This document shows, in pieces, positions 34,531 through 47,100 of a stretch of DNA of 64,000 nucleotides. Below the pieces are notes generated by a model. That model searched no databases. It saw only the letters and a program-made list of their open reading frames with translations, and had not been told where the DNA came from. This stretch comes from Boesenbergia rotunda (taxonomy: Eukaryota; Streptophyta; Magnoliopsida; Zingiberales; Zingiberaceae). Where the stretch lies: positions 1 through 64,000 of the forward strand of contig JAGFNQ010006456.1 of assembly GCA_024364735.1 (NCBI GenBank), given 5' to 3'. The first letter of the stretch is position 1, and the number at the start of each line of letters is the position of its first letter. Both the position numbers and the translations under genes were made by a program.

Positions 34531-35924
34531 TGATAACCGGATTTAGTCGCGTTACGGTTTCAATTAATTTTTTCGTTTCAAGCAATCATGTAGTACTAGT
34601 TGAACCAATCGTCTCTCAAGGACCCTATATGATTCACGCACTTTTTCGGTCTATGAAAAATAGTAAATTGCAGAAATATAAAAACTGGGTAAACAAAGCA
34701 TGTTCTTTTGGGATTGCAATTAACAAAACAAGTAAACTTAACTACAAACTTCTACCTAATAGTCTTCACTACTCAAATTTAAAAGACCAAGCTAACTGAT
34801 TGATTTGAACAGCGAAAGAACACTTAAAACTAAGAAATTTCAGTAGGAGTTTATCTAGAGATCCTAACTAAACGACAATCTATTCCATCATCAAGCATAG
34901 ATTCAATTCAAACCATTCAACAAACACGTTGCTTGCAAATAATGAAAGATTGTAAGCATGAACTAATTTCTATGAAAGATGAATTGTAGAAACAATGAAC
35001 TAAGCTGGAAATTCGAAATTAAGCAGGAAACTACAATTCAAAGCTGGAAAATAGCAGGAATTCGAAGACAAATAAAAGGGGAATGCAAATTTTTGTTCTA
35101 CAGCAGAAAACACTAAGGAAAACTAAAAAGGAAGTAGAAAATTGGTGTTCGGTGGGAGAAACTCCGCACCGACAAAGTCGATTGCTTCTCAGCCGGAGTA
35201 GAGGATGGAATGGACTGTGGAGTCGAAGTAGAAGGCTCGGCCAAGCTGTCAACCCTCAGAGGAACACCTCAGAATCGCAGCTTCCTTCTCCATCGCCTCC
35301 TCCTTCCGTTCTTGTGGATGAGATCCGAATCATTGGTTGCCCTAGCTTCCTTTTCTACCTCTCCATTCCACCCTTGATTTCCCTTGATGAATGGTCAAGA
35401 TTTCTTGCAAGAGATCTCCATCAATTTCCATGCTAGATCCGAGTGGAGGGTTGTGATGTACCAATTCTTCCGACCGCTCTGGACAGCTACAGATCGGACT
35501 GAGTGACCCCTGATCGATCAGGAACCTCCATGATCGGTCTGGGGACCGATCAGAATGTGATCAGTAGCTAAAATTCTGAATTTCTCTGTGCCATCTGCTC
35601 CTGATCGATCGCTGGACCGATCAGGCCTTCCTTGATCGGTCACTGGACTGATCAGGCCTTCCCTGATTGGTCTAGTGACCAATCAGGCCTTCAACAGAAT
35701 GACCATCTTCACCCCGGGTGTGCCCCTTTTGATTCGATGATGCACAAGCTGCCCAAAAAAATCCAATAGAATGAAATATAAGTGTGAAAATGCAAGAAAA
35801 TTAATTAACCAATGGAAATACATCCTATTAACAATTATGCATCATTTTATAAACAAATACACCCCAGAGCCCCAAATTTCCCAACAAATGGCACAAAATT
35901 TATCGATCAAATTGCTAATTATCA
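34531..35924 (-). repeat. 5' LTR of element B
   Basis: 1394 bp, starting TGATAACCGG and ending AATTATCA. It lacks one unit of the dyad array present in the left LTR (near 26570-26610). TSD GCTTC follows. Confidence 0.92.
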
Positions 35925-35929
35925 GCTTC

Positions 35930-36054
35930 TGCTCTCAGTGCCCGACCGGTCAAAGCCTCAATCTTTGGCCAAGCGTACAAGACACAGCTAGCAGTCAGGC
36001 AGTCTTCTACCGCATATCATTACACCAAGGAATTATATAACATACAAGAAAACT
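35930..36054. other. Unassigned spacer
   Basis: 125 bp that joined 25574 before element B inserted. No gene or repeat was recognised in it. Confidence 0.5.
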
Positions 36055-37349
36055 GTTAGTAGGAGCCCTAGAGCCAATTATATGATGATTGACTAGGGAC
36101 ATTTTGTATCATATTCTATTATTAATAAAGGCATGTTTGGTTATTATACTTACTTTGTATTTGTGCCAAATAACTAAGTATAATAATGTCCTTGGGTACT
36201 AAGTTCTTATCTACATTATATCGATTGGTTGAATTAATAGTGAGATGATGTAGAGAACACTACTCTAAACCATTCCTAGTCAAGTATTAATATTCAAGGA
36301 CAATATTAATACATGGAGACTAGCATGTAGGTCAACTGATGACTTGAGCTCACAAGTCATGGATATGTGATATCAAGTTGACACATGGGTATACATTGGA
36401 GAATGTGTACTAAATGACCCGCCATGAGAAAGTTTCATAGATTATCATATGAGTGTCATAAACTTTCTCATGTGACTATTGGTATGAATACTCCTTAGAC
36501 CTGAAGTCACTACGGTTCCCTACATAAGGAGTTATGTACTTTGGTATCGTCAAACGTCACCCGTAACAGGGTGAACTATAACGGCGATCACTGGATATGT
36601 AATGAATTATGCGGAGGGATGTGAGTGATGTAGATGGGATCTATCCCTCTCATATGACGGGAGTGATATCTGTGGGCCCCTTGATCGAGTAGGACTGCTA
36701 AAACGCATAGCCATGCTCAATTGAGTCAATATGAGATATTGAGCTCAATTGTTTGAGTGAGTCTACTTGGGGATCAAGAAACACAAAGATTGATCGAGGA
36801 TAACACGGTCTATGCCTCATTGGTTAATCTAGATATCAAGGATAGAAGGACAAGGTCATACATTGCCATAGTCACGGAGGTTAAGTCGAATATCAACTTT
36901 CTTGTTACTTGGGTAGCATTGATGCATTGCTAGATGTCGCTCATTGCTTTTGTGTCTAAATTGGTTTAGACACATTGCCAACGTTATGAGAGCCTATTGG
37001 GTCACACACTAAGGACACGATGCTTCGGAGATTAATTTATCTTGGTTTGGCTAAGATTTAATCGGAATTGGATTAATTAAGTTAGACCCAGGTGAATCTA
37101 ATTGGATTATGGATTGAGATCTAATTTGAGTTAAACTCATTTAGATTAGACTNNNNNNNNNNNNNNNNNNNNNNNNNNNNNNNNNNNNNNNNNNGAGCGG
37201 GATAAACGTAAGGGCACGCTCCAAAGGTATACGCTTTAGATAGATCTATTAGATAGATGATTTCGTACGAGTTTTTCTTTCGCATGGATCGCTCGAGGGA
37301 TCTTGTTTCCGCTGCGTTTTTGTGTTTATGTCACCTGAAGATCCCAACA
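36055..37349 (+). repeat. 5' LTR of element D, containing an assembly gap
   Basis: It begins TGTTAGTAGGAGCCC and ends AGATCCCAACA. A run of 42 N (37153-37194) replaces part of it. The 3' copy continues past the equivalent point with sequence not present here (CAACCACATTTGGATG, from 43803), so the true gap is probably several hundred bases. Confidence 0.93.
37153..37194. other. Assembly gap (42 N)
   Basis: Unresolved bases inside an LTR. The TATA box region of this LTR (compare 43970-43977) falls in it. Confidence 0.99.
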
Positions 37350-37350
37350 G

Positions 37351-38715
37351 TGGTATCAGAGCCACTTGCGAAAGATCGTATGAAGTTTTATGCACTTTTA
37401 TATGTGATATAGAAGTAGGACAATTTTTTTTTATGGGTTGCATATAATAGTGTGAATATTTTGTCATTACGCAAAAGTTTGTGTTGATCAAACTAAAAGG
37501 CTATAACATCATCATTCATATGATAGCGTGCTATAGTCTGATCGCTCTTGACAAAATATTATAACCTTTGGTGTTAATGTTGATGAAGTTGTGTCAATCT
37601 GTTGTGAACAGATTGTGCAATTTTGTCGCAAGAATGCACCAACGGAGTTTCTACTCTTGAGCGATTTTTATATTGCACTCATAATAAAATCAATGTCCTA
37701 AATCTATTGTGTATAAATGATGACATGGTGAATGGTTATGGCCTTAACCCCAATGTGATTGGATGTATGTGTGTGTGTGCATGTTGTAATTCATAATACG
37801 GCCTGCGTGTCGTGCCTTGTATCTATTCTTCCTAATTGTAAAATTAGATTTAGACTCGAATGTAACTCGAGTTTTCCAACATTGTAATGTACAAAAGAGG
37901 AATGGAGTGTCCATTGAAGAATGAAGTTACAAGGAAGATGCCAACCACACATGATGTCCGGAGGATGCTCTTGGAGAAGAAGTTATCCTTAGGTTGACCA
38001 TCGATCTTCTCATTGGCTTGAGAAGATCGTAGTATACTGGCCATAACCATGTCACATTTCCTTGCTTATATATTGATATATGCTATGTGTGTGTATGTGA
38101 TGCATGCTTAGATGTTAATCTTAATTAAGTCAACTCAATATGCCTACCAAGGTTCGGTACTCATAAACTACCTCGATCATTTGTTGTTGGGTTTGCCAAA
38201 GCAAAGCAACGCATTTTATCTTGGTAGAGTGCGAGTGGACAATTGTGATGTCCCGCTATCGAACTTTGGGTGAGACTTAACTAAGTCACCTCAATTGGAT
38301 TGAGAAACATAGAGGCATATCCCAAAAGTTGGGAAAATTGGGTAAGAAGAAAAATTATACTAAGTCTTGGGCGATTAGCCAAAGCTAACTCAAGATGATG
38401 TGTAATGTGAATCTTAACCCTTTTTCAAGAGTTGCATACGATGTAATTGGTAAAATTTACCTACCTAATTGTACCGAGTCTTGGGCGATTAGCCAAAGCT
38501 AACTCAAGATGAAGTATAATTTGGATCTTGTCCCACATAAATGTAGTCGCTGTTTGGTTTGGAGCTAGTAGTGTGAGCAAAGTAAGTTTGCCTACATCCA
38601 TGACTAGCCCCTACAAAAGCTCTACGATTTAGTGGGAGCATCATTTAATTAAAGGCCTAATTAAATGATCTAGATATGATACTTATTTCTGCATGTTGTG
38701 TTGTTGTAGATCACC
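37351..38715 (+). other. Primer-binding site and structured leader of element D
   Basis: TGGTATCAGAGCC (37351-37363) is complementary to the initiator tRNA-Met 3' end. The 1.35 kb leader has no long frame. It contains a hairpin CAATCTGT-TGTGA-ACAGATTG (37595-37615), a dyad GACTTAACTAAGTC (about 38274), and a 35-base identical block starting GTCTTGGGCGATTAGCC at 38364 and again at 38478. Each copy of the block is flanked by pairing arms: ATTATAC/GTGTAAT and ATTGTAC/GTATAAT. Confidence 0.8.
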
Positions 38716-39960
38716 ATGTCATCTAATACGTCGAACACTCTCTCTGCGATCTGTCCTTGAGAAGGACAAACTCAACGGAGCTAATTTCCTGGACTGGTAC
38801 AGGAACTTGAGGATAGTCCTCAAACAAGAACGTAAACTGTACGTTCTAGAGCAACCCCTTCCAGAAGCACCCGTCGCTACCGCCACCCGTGCTGAAAAAG
38901 ATGCTTACAAGAAGCATCAGGATGATGCATTGGATGTATCATGCCTAATGCTTGCCACCATGAACTCTGAGCTTCAGAAGCAACACGAGAACATGAATGC
39001 ACATGATATGGTTGAGCATCTAAAACAACTATATCAAGGGCAAGCTAGGCACGAGCGCTTTGAGGTGTCCAAAGCCCTATTTGCATGCAAGATGCAAGAG
39101 GGAACTCCTGTAGGAACTCACGTACTCAAGATGATTGGGTATGTGGAGAACCTTGAAAGACTAGGATTCCCACTGGGCCAAGAATTGGCAACAGACCTTA
39201 TCCTGCAATCGTTGCCGGAGGGTTATAATCAATTTGTCATGAACTACAACATGAATGAAATTGATAAGCCTTTACCTGAGATGCTCAACATGTTGAGAAC
39301 TGCTGAGCCCAATCTCAAGAAAGCCAAGACCAGTAATGTACTGATGGTTAACAAAGGCAAAGGAAAATGGAAGCCTAAAGGCAAGGGTAAGACCCAAGCC
39401 AAAGGCAAGGCCAATTCTACTACATCCAAAGCCAAAGGCAAAGTGCCTAAGGAAGGGACCTGCTTCCATTGTGGTGAGACCGGACATTGGAAGAGGAATT
39501 GTAAACTCTACCTGGAGGAAGCAAAGAAGAAAAAAAGTGAGACTTCTGCCTCAGGTATGTTTGTTATAGAAGTCAATCTATCTATCTCTTCTACTTGGAT
39601 ATTAGATACCGGATGTGCTTCTCACATTTGTACTAATATGCAGGGCCTTCAAAGAGCTAGATCATTGACCAAGGGTGAAGTGGACCTACGAGTAGACAAT
39701 GGAGCAAGAGTTGCTGCTATTGTTGTAGGAACATATTTCTTGTCTTTGCCCACTGAGCTTATCCTAGAACTAGAAGAGTGCTTTTATGTACCTGCATTAA
39801 CTAAGAACATTATTTCAGTATCTTGTTTGGACAAGAAAGGGTTTTCATTTACTATAAAGAACAAATATTGTTCTATAATACTAAATGATATGTTCTATTG
39901 TAATGCACCATTGATAAATGGACTCTATCTTCTAGATCTAGATAACCCAATCTATAACAT
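38716..39960 (+). pseudogene. gag and protease of element D
   Basis: The natural start is ATG 38716, after CACC. One base is missing near 38746, so the frame enters the rest of gag only after it. gag then reads VLEKDKLNGANFLDWYRNL and EGTPVGTHVLKMIGYVENLE, both standard copia capsid blocks, a Lys/Gly-rich linker, and an intact zinc knuckle CFHCGETGHWKRNC (39461-39502). The protease has an intact active site DTGCASHIC (39605-39631). Apart from the frameshift this part looks functional, unlike A, C and G. The whole gag-pol was probably one polyprotein. Confidence 0.92.
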
Positions 39961-41099
39961 AAATACCAAACGGTTCAAACCAAATGATTTGAACCAAGCA
40001 TATCTCTGGCATTGTCGCTTAGGACATATAAATGAGAGTCGTATATCCCAGCTCCATAAGGATGGACTACTGGACTCATTTGATTTTGAATCATATGAGA
40101 CATGTGAATCTTGTCTTTTAGGCAAGATGACCAAGACTCCATTTAGTGGACACGGCAAAAGAGCGATAGAGTTGTTAGGACTCATACATACTGATGTATG
40201 TGGCCCTTTCAATGTCGCAGCTAGAGGAGGCTATCAATACTTCTTCACTTTCACTGATGATATCAGTAGGTATGGCTATGTGTATCTCATGAAACACAAG
40301 TCAGAATCCTTTGAAAAGTTCATAGAATTCAAGAGTGAATTACAAAACCAACTTGGCAAAAGTATTAAGATGCTTCGATCAGATTGAGGTGGTGAATACC
40401 TTAGCCAAGAGTTTCGTGACCATCTAGCAGAGTGTGGGATCATATCCCAACTCACTCCACCTGGAACACCACAGTGGAATGGTGTGTCCGAGCGGAGAAA
40501 TCATACTCTATTAGATATGGTACGATCGATGATTAGTCAGACGGATCTTCCTACTTCCTTCTGGGGTTTCGCTCTAGAGACAGCTCTTTTCACACTTAAT
40601 CGAGCTCCATCAAAGGTTGTTATAAAGACACCATATACGATATGGACTGGGAAGAGTCCCACGATGTCTTTTATGAGGATTTGGGGTTGTAAGGCTTACG
40701 TTCGACGTCAAGTCTCAGATAAACTAGGACCCAAATCTGATAAGTGCTACTTTGTAGGATATCCCAAGGAAACAAAGGGATATTACTTTTACAATCCCAC
40801 ATAAGGCAAAGTGTTTGTCGCTAGAAATGGTGTTTTTCTAGAAAAGGAGTTTATTTCTAGAAGGACTAGTGGGAGTAAAATCCATCTTGAAGAAGTTCAA
40901 GATGCAAATAGTGCTGAGGCCTTAATGGACATTGAACAGGCACCACAAGATGTTGTGGATCATGAGGTTGTTACACAAGAAGTTGTGGAACAACAGGCTG
41001 TTCAAGTAGACCAACCTCCTCGCAGATCTGATAGGATACGTCGTCAGCCTGAGAGATACTCTTTTCTCTTGTCTGACCATGATGACGTGACGCTCATTG
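39961..41099 (+). pseudogene. Integrase of element D (two stop codons)
   Basis: The zinc region has HCRLGHINESRISQLH and CESCLLGK. The catalytic residues are in HTDVCGPFN (first Asp), LRSD (second Asp, about 40378) and GVSERRNHT (Glu, about 40484). A TGA at 40385-40387 replaces the Arg codon in the RSDRGGEY context. A TAA at 40802-40804 falls in YNPT*GKVFV, probably from a Gln codon. Both are explained by C-to-T. The frame is otherwise open and continues into RT. Confidence 0.93.
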
Positions 41100-42688
41100 A
41101 GTTGAATGAGCCCACATCCTATCAAGAAGCTGTGATGAGCCCAGATTCTGAGAAATGGCTAGAAGTCATGAGGTCTGAAATGGAATCCATGTACACTAAC
41201 CAGGTATGGACTTTGGTTGATCCACCTGAGGGGATTAAACCCATTGGGTGTAAGTGGGTCTTTAGAAGAAAGACTGACATGGATGGACTCATGCATACCT
41301 ACAAAGGGCGATTGGTAGCTAAAGGTTTCAAGCAGATTCATGGTATCGACTATGATGAAACCTTTTCCCCAGTTGCGATGCTTAAGTCTATTCGGATCCT
41401 GCTTGCTATTGCAGCTTACCATGATTACGAGATCTGGCAGATGGATGTCAAAACCGCATTCCTAAATGGGAATCTACTCGAGGATGTGTACATGACACAA
41501 CCTGAGGGTTTTGTAGACCCAGAGCATGCTGGAAAGGTATGTAAGTTGCAAAGGTCCATTTACGGGCTAAAGCAAGCTTCTCGAAGCTGGAATCTTCGAT
41601 TCGATGATGCAATCAAAGCGTTTGGTTTCATCAAGAATGAAGATGAACCCTGTGTCTACAAGAGGGTTAGTGGGAGCACAGTTATCTTCCTGATCTTGTA
41701 TGTAGATGACATACTCCTCATTGGGAATGATATCCCTTCACTACAGTCTGTGAAGACGTGGCTCGGGAATTGTTTCTCAATGAAAAACTTAGGTGAAGCA
41801 GCCTACATCCTAGGCATTAAGATCTATAGAGATAGATCTAAGAGATTGCTTAGCTTAAGTCAGAGTACATATGTTGACAAGGTGCTTAATCGTTTTGTCA
41901 TGCAGAATTCCAAAAGGGGATTTCTGCCAATGTCACATGGTGTGAGTCTTTCGAAGACTCAATGTCCCTCTTCTAAGGAGGAAAGAGACTATATGGATCA
42001 GATCCCTTATGCATCCACTATAGGGTCTATCATGTACGCCATGCTATGTACTCGTCCAGATGTTTCGTATGCTTTGAGCATGACGAGCAGGTACCAGTCA
42101 GATCCAGGTGAATGTCACTGGACAGCTGTCAAGAATATTCTTAAGTACTTACGAAGGACGAAAGAATATTTCTTGATATTTGGAGGCAATGAGGAGCTAG
42201 CTGTAAAGGGTTACAGTGACGCAAGCTTCCAAACAGACAGGGATGACTATAGATCGCAGTCAGGGTATGTATTTTGCCTGAATGGTGGCACTGTGAGCTG
42301 GAAGAGTTCGAAACAGGACACAGTCGCAGATTCTACAACAGAGGCCGAGTATATTGTCGCGTCAGAGGCGGCAAAAGAGGCTGTTTGGATCCGGAAGTTC
42401 ATTATAGAGCTTGGTGTGGTTCCTAGCATAGCAGACCTGATAGACCTCTATTGTGACAACAATGGGGCTATTGCGCAGGCTAAGGAACCTCGCTCCCATC
42501 AGTGGACCAAACACATACTACGGCGCTTCCATCTCATTCGAGAGATCATCGATAAAGGAGATGTGAGGATATGCAGAGTACACACTGATTCTAACATCGC
42601 AGATCCTTTGACCAAGGCTTTGGCACAAAAGAAGCATGATGGTCATACCAGGTCACTCGGTATTAGATACTATAGTGATTGGCACTAG
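41100..42688 (+). pseudogene. Reverse transcriptase and RNase H of element D (open)
   Basis: This part is uninterrupted to the natural stop TAG after SDWH (42686-42688). RT motifs are KWVFRRKTDMDG, GRLVAKGFKQIHGIDYDE, QMDVKTAFLNGNLLEDVY and the catalytic YVDD (41699-41710). RNase H motifs are SDASFQTDRDD, DSTTEAEYIVASEAAKEA and CDNNGAIAQAKEPRSHQ. The first RNase H acidic residue is present. Length and order match a complete copia RT-RNase H. The upstream stops mean it could not be made from the full polyprotein without suppression. The polypurine tract CTAGTGGGAAAT follows at 42691-42702. Confidence 0.93.
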
Positions 42689-42702
42689 TGCTAGTGGGAA
42701 AT

Positions 42703-44186
42703 TATTAGTAGGAGCCCTAGAGCCAATTATATGATGATTGACTAGGGACATTTTGTATCATATTCTATTATTAATAATGGCATGTTTGGTTATTATACTT
42801 ACTTTGTATTTGTGCCAAATAACTAAGTATAATAATGTCCTTGGGTAGTATGTTCTTATCTACATTATATCGATTGGTTGAATCGATAGTGAGATGATGT
42901 AGAGAACACTATTCTAAACCATTCCTAGTCAAGTATTAATATTCAAGGACAATATTAATATATGGAGACTAGCATGTAGGTCAACTGATGACTTGAGCTC
43001 ACAAGTCATGGATATGTGATATCAAGTTGACACATGGGTATACATTGGAGAATGTGTACTGAATGACCCGCCATGAGAAAGTTTCATAGATTGTCATATG
43101 AGTGTCATAAACTTTCTCATGTGACTATTGGTATGGATAGTCCTTAGACCTGAAGTCACTACGGTTCCCTACATAAGGAGTTATGTACTTTTGTATCGTC
43201 AAACGTCACCCGTAACAGGGTGGACTATAAAGGCGATCACTAGGTATGTAATGAATTATGCGGAGGGATGTGAGTGATGTAGATGGGATCTATCCCTCCC
43301 ATATGACGGGAGTGATATCAGTGGGCCCCTTGATCGAGTAGGACTGCTAAAACGCATGGCCATGCTCAATTGAGTCAATATGAGATATTGAGCTCAATTG
43401 TTTGAGTGAGTCTACTCGGGGATCAAGAAACACAAAGATTGATCGAGGATGACACGGTCTATGCCTCATTGGTCAATCTAGATATCAAGGACAGAAGGAC
43501 AAGGTCATACACTATCATAGTCACGGAGGTTTAGTCGGATCTCGACTTTGCTTGTTACTTGGGTAACAATGATGCATTGCTAGATGCCGCTCATTGTTTT
43601 TGTGTCTAAATTGGTTTAGACACATTGCCAACGTTACGAGAGCCTATTGGGTCACACACTAAGGACACGATGCTTCGGAGATTAATTGATCTTGATTTGG
43701 CTAAGATTTAATTGGAATTGGATCAATTGAGTTAGACTCAAGTGAATCCAATTGGATTATGGATTGAGATCTAATTTGAGTTAAACTCATTTAGATTAGA
43801 CTCAACCACATTTGGATGAAATATTAATTCATTAAAATGTTTAATGAATTAATAAGAGAGGAAGATGGATAGTTTCTCACCATTAGAGAGTTACATGAAA
43901 AGTTAGAGAGTTACATTAAAATGTTTAATGAAGGGAAGTTTAAAAGGCAAAAACTCCTCTTGATATGAGTATAAAAGAGTTTGTCCCTTATCATTTGGAT
44001 GACAACTTCTCATTTTCTTTCCCCTCTTCCTTCTCTTCTCCATCTTGGCCGAAACCCACATCTTGGGTTCTTGGTGTTTTGTGAACTACCTCAAGTTGCT
44101 AGCACAACTAAGGTAGTTCTTCTCCGAAGTAGAGATATCGTGTTCGTGTGGATACGAATAGAGGCACGGACACTTGAACGTACAGA
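42703..44186 (+). repeat. 3' LTR of element D, 3' end lost
   Basis: It starts TATTAGTAGG (TG changed to TA) after the polypurine tract and follows the 5' LTR closely. TATAAAAG at 43970-43977 is the likely promoter. The end seen in the 5' LTR (GAGCGGGATAAACG... to CCCAACA) is missing. A minus-strand Sirevirus LTR takes over near 44187; the exact breakpoint is uncertain by about 15 bases. Confidence 0.9.
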
Positions 44187-47100
44187 AGTAAGTGCAGTAA
44201 GAATACAATTAAGAATTGACTCTTCGTTACCGACGCCCGGTGTAGATCGTTCTTCGGTGCGTAGGGTCGGCGGCGGCGCTAGAATTTCGAGATGGAGGAT
44301 TTCTGGAGCAGAGCGCCTGAGTTGAAGAGCGTATTGGTGTTGGAAAACTTGTTGTCTGAAGCCTTGGGGTCGAGGGGCTATTTATAGCCTCCTGGGGCGT
44401 CCAGAACATTGGGGGCGCCCCCCCCCCCCCCCCACGTGTCAGCTGATCCGAACAAGTCTCGGTCTGCCCTTATCCCACTTGAATAGGGCTGAGAGTTGAC
44501 TGGGGGTGCCAGGGACGCAGGGGGCACCCGGGTTGACTTGGTCCGCTGGCTTCTCGCTGGCTTCACTCTATCCACTTCGTTGGCTTGAGCCCGGGGTGCC
44601 CGAGGCATCCGGGGCGCCCGGGAGCATGGGGGCGCCTCCTCAGTGAGCTTCCGAAGCATTCTCTTACTTTACTTGTTTTGCTTTGACCTTGGGGCGCCCG
44701 GGACCTCCGGGGCGCCCTACTCAGCTGCTGCCTCTCTCCCTTGAGGCGTTCTGAGCTGCAAAGACTCGTTCCTTTGGTCCTGCATCCAGGGTTAGTTGCA
44801 AATACAATAAAACAAGAATATGTTATGATTATACAGCCTTAGGTGTCTTGGTTCTGACTTTGGGTCTCCTAAATGGAACCCTAGGTCGAACCCACGCCTA
44901 CTGTTCCCTCAATGAGGAACGCGTCCTCACCTACTCCTCTCAGGAGAATTTACCTGTTGCCAACCGGCTCCTCCGGTTGGACTTTTGCCCAGCAGTCCTT
45001 CGCCAAGTGCCCAGCTGTCCTTCGCCAGGTGATAAGTACCATTTTTTTGATTATTTGAGTTGCTAAAATCCATGTTTGACCTATGTTTTTATTGCTTAAT
45101 TGTGAATTTACCCTAGATTTTAGAATTTCCTCTTATTTTGGACTTAATTGCAAAATTACACATATTTGGATTATTTGGCCACTAATTTTCTGATATATTT
45201 TTGTAGGCATTAAAGGATCCTGGACCTAGGGCATACTGGGTCAAACATGAGTCGGAAGTGGACCCGGATCGAGTTATCAAGTTTCGGATTAATCTGGGTC
45301 GTCCGATTCAAAAGCGGCTAGATCTGAGCCATCTGGGATCATCTAAAGCAATCCGAGCTAGGGTTAGGGTTGATCAAGCATTCTGATCATGATCTAAAGG
45401 TTTCATCCCAATCAGAGATAAATCAACCATTGGATCAAGCTCGGAGGGCTCTAGATCGTTCATTCAAAGATTAAGTTGATCTGGACCATCCATTGCACAT
45501 CTGGAGGATCCGAGCTACCACGAGGAAGATCCTGACCCCAGATCATCATCATCAAAGTTTGGCTCCAATCAGAGCAAGATCAGCCGTTGGATTTCCTCAA
45601 ATCAATCACAGCCGTCCATGCTTAAGTATTTAATCAAATGTTCCACTGTTCTTCTCCTCGTCGCGTCTTCTTCACCGCAACGCAGTTCTTCAGCTGTTCT
45701 TAGTTTTCTTCAATAGTTTCTTCATCCAAAGGGGCGCGACCCCTCAATTATCCTATTAGATCGAGTGCTAGGTCATTGGTGAGCTCATCCGTGAAGTTCT
45801 AGCCTCAATTTGCCCAAGAAACAGAGCTGAGTGAGGGTTTCCTCAGCTCTGCCATTTGTTTCTTTTTGATCAGTTGTGTTCCATCTCCATCCACCCGAGC
45901 AGTTCAGAGGCGTTCCCTGGAGTGTTTGGATCATCCACAAGCTGCAGCGCAATCGGACACAGCTGAATTGAAGGAATTCGAATGGAAAATTCAGATTTGA
46001 GCAAGCTGAGTTTGAATGGATCGCTGATTGAGTATCTCCATTGAATTGTTGAGCTTGCGGGTTCGAGACTCACCCTTGCGTGACGAACAAGGAGCACTTG
46101 AGCTTAGGGAGCGATTGGGGTTTAGATTTCTTAGTCGATTTATGTTTCTAGCTGTAACTTTCAATTCTGCCATAACCTTATTCTGAATTTCATATCAGCT
46201 GTTCCAACTTCGTTTCTTAATTGTTCAGCTTAATTTCAGTTTTAGTTAAGCAAGTAAATTAGCCAAGTATCTTGTTTAGTGATCCATTGAATTTAATTTA
46301 GTTTAATTCCTGTTTTTTTTAGCTTGCGTATCAATTTGTCTTAGCTTTTCACTATTTTTCAGCTACGTATCAAATTTCTTCCTGCGTATCACTTTGTTTA
46401 CATGCATTTCAATTAGTTCTTTTGAATTGAGATTGAACTTTCGTTTGTCCTCTGAATTTACATTGCAAATTGTTTCTATTACAATGAATTTGGTTTCAAT
46501 TGTGCGTGCCAATTTCAGATTGCTACCAACTCAATTTCTGCAGTTCAAATCTGCAAGTTCTTTTCAGCTGTAGTTTCTGAATTTCGAGTCAAGTAATCTT
46601 AGTTTCCCTATTCCTTATCTGAACAATGGATGATGCATTCGTATCTAGCTTGCCTTGGCATGTTTGTTCTGCATTTGTAATGTTGTCTGCAAATCTGTAA
46701 TGTTTCGGCATTTTCTGATTTCTGCACATGTTCTTCACCTCATCTCTGAATTTCTAACTTCAGCTTTCAGTCTCATCTGAATGATAGCTTACCTTTTCAA
46801 GCATGAGGGCTAGTTGCATTTCTGAATTTGATAGCTTCTAGTGTTGCATTTACCAGAAATTTTTGGCAGATCATGCTTCCTCTTGGTATCAAGTTTTACC
46901 TTGGCTACACTTTTGTATCAAGTAAAGGCTTGGCATTAAGTTTGTAGCTGTTTTGTTATAGATTGCTTAGCAATTTGATTGTTTTGAATTGCAAACACTG
47001 AAGCAAAACTCTGCATTTGTATCAATTGAAAACCCTAGAATGGGTACAGCTTGCTTAACATTTGGATTGCTTTGAGTTCCAAATTCTTCCCTGCATTTGA

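Larger units (their letters stand above)
25575..35924 (-). mobile_element. Non-autonomous element B (gypsy-like, LARD/TRIM-type), itself split
   Basis: Two LTRs (25575-27002 and 34531-35924) begin TGATAAC and end AATTATCA. They are flanked by perfect 5 bp duplications GCTTC (25570-25574 and 35925-35929). The minus-strand primer-binding site (CCCCGGCAACGGCGCCA, about 34510-34526) is complementary to tRNA-Asp, a primer used by Athila/Tat-type gypsy elements. The polypurine tract is at 27003-27014 (CTCCCCCACACC on the plus strand). Without the nested element the internal region is only about 750 bp, with no gene. It must therefore have moved using another element's proteins. Confidence 0.92.
36055..44186 (+). 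mobile_element. Copia element D (Tork/Angela-like), nearly complete
   Basis: 5' LTR, initiator-tRNA-Met primer site, long leader, gag-pol, polypurine tract and 3' LTR are all present; only the last part of the 3' LTR is lost. The LTRs differ by about 3% in the stretch compared by eye, so the insertion is fairly young. It is related to A and E at the protein level but is a different family, with other LTRs. A diverged solo LTR of the same family is at 52726-54609. Only one frameshift and two stop codons are seen in the coding region. Confidence 0.93.
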
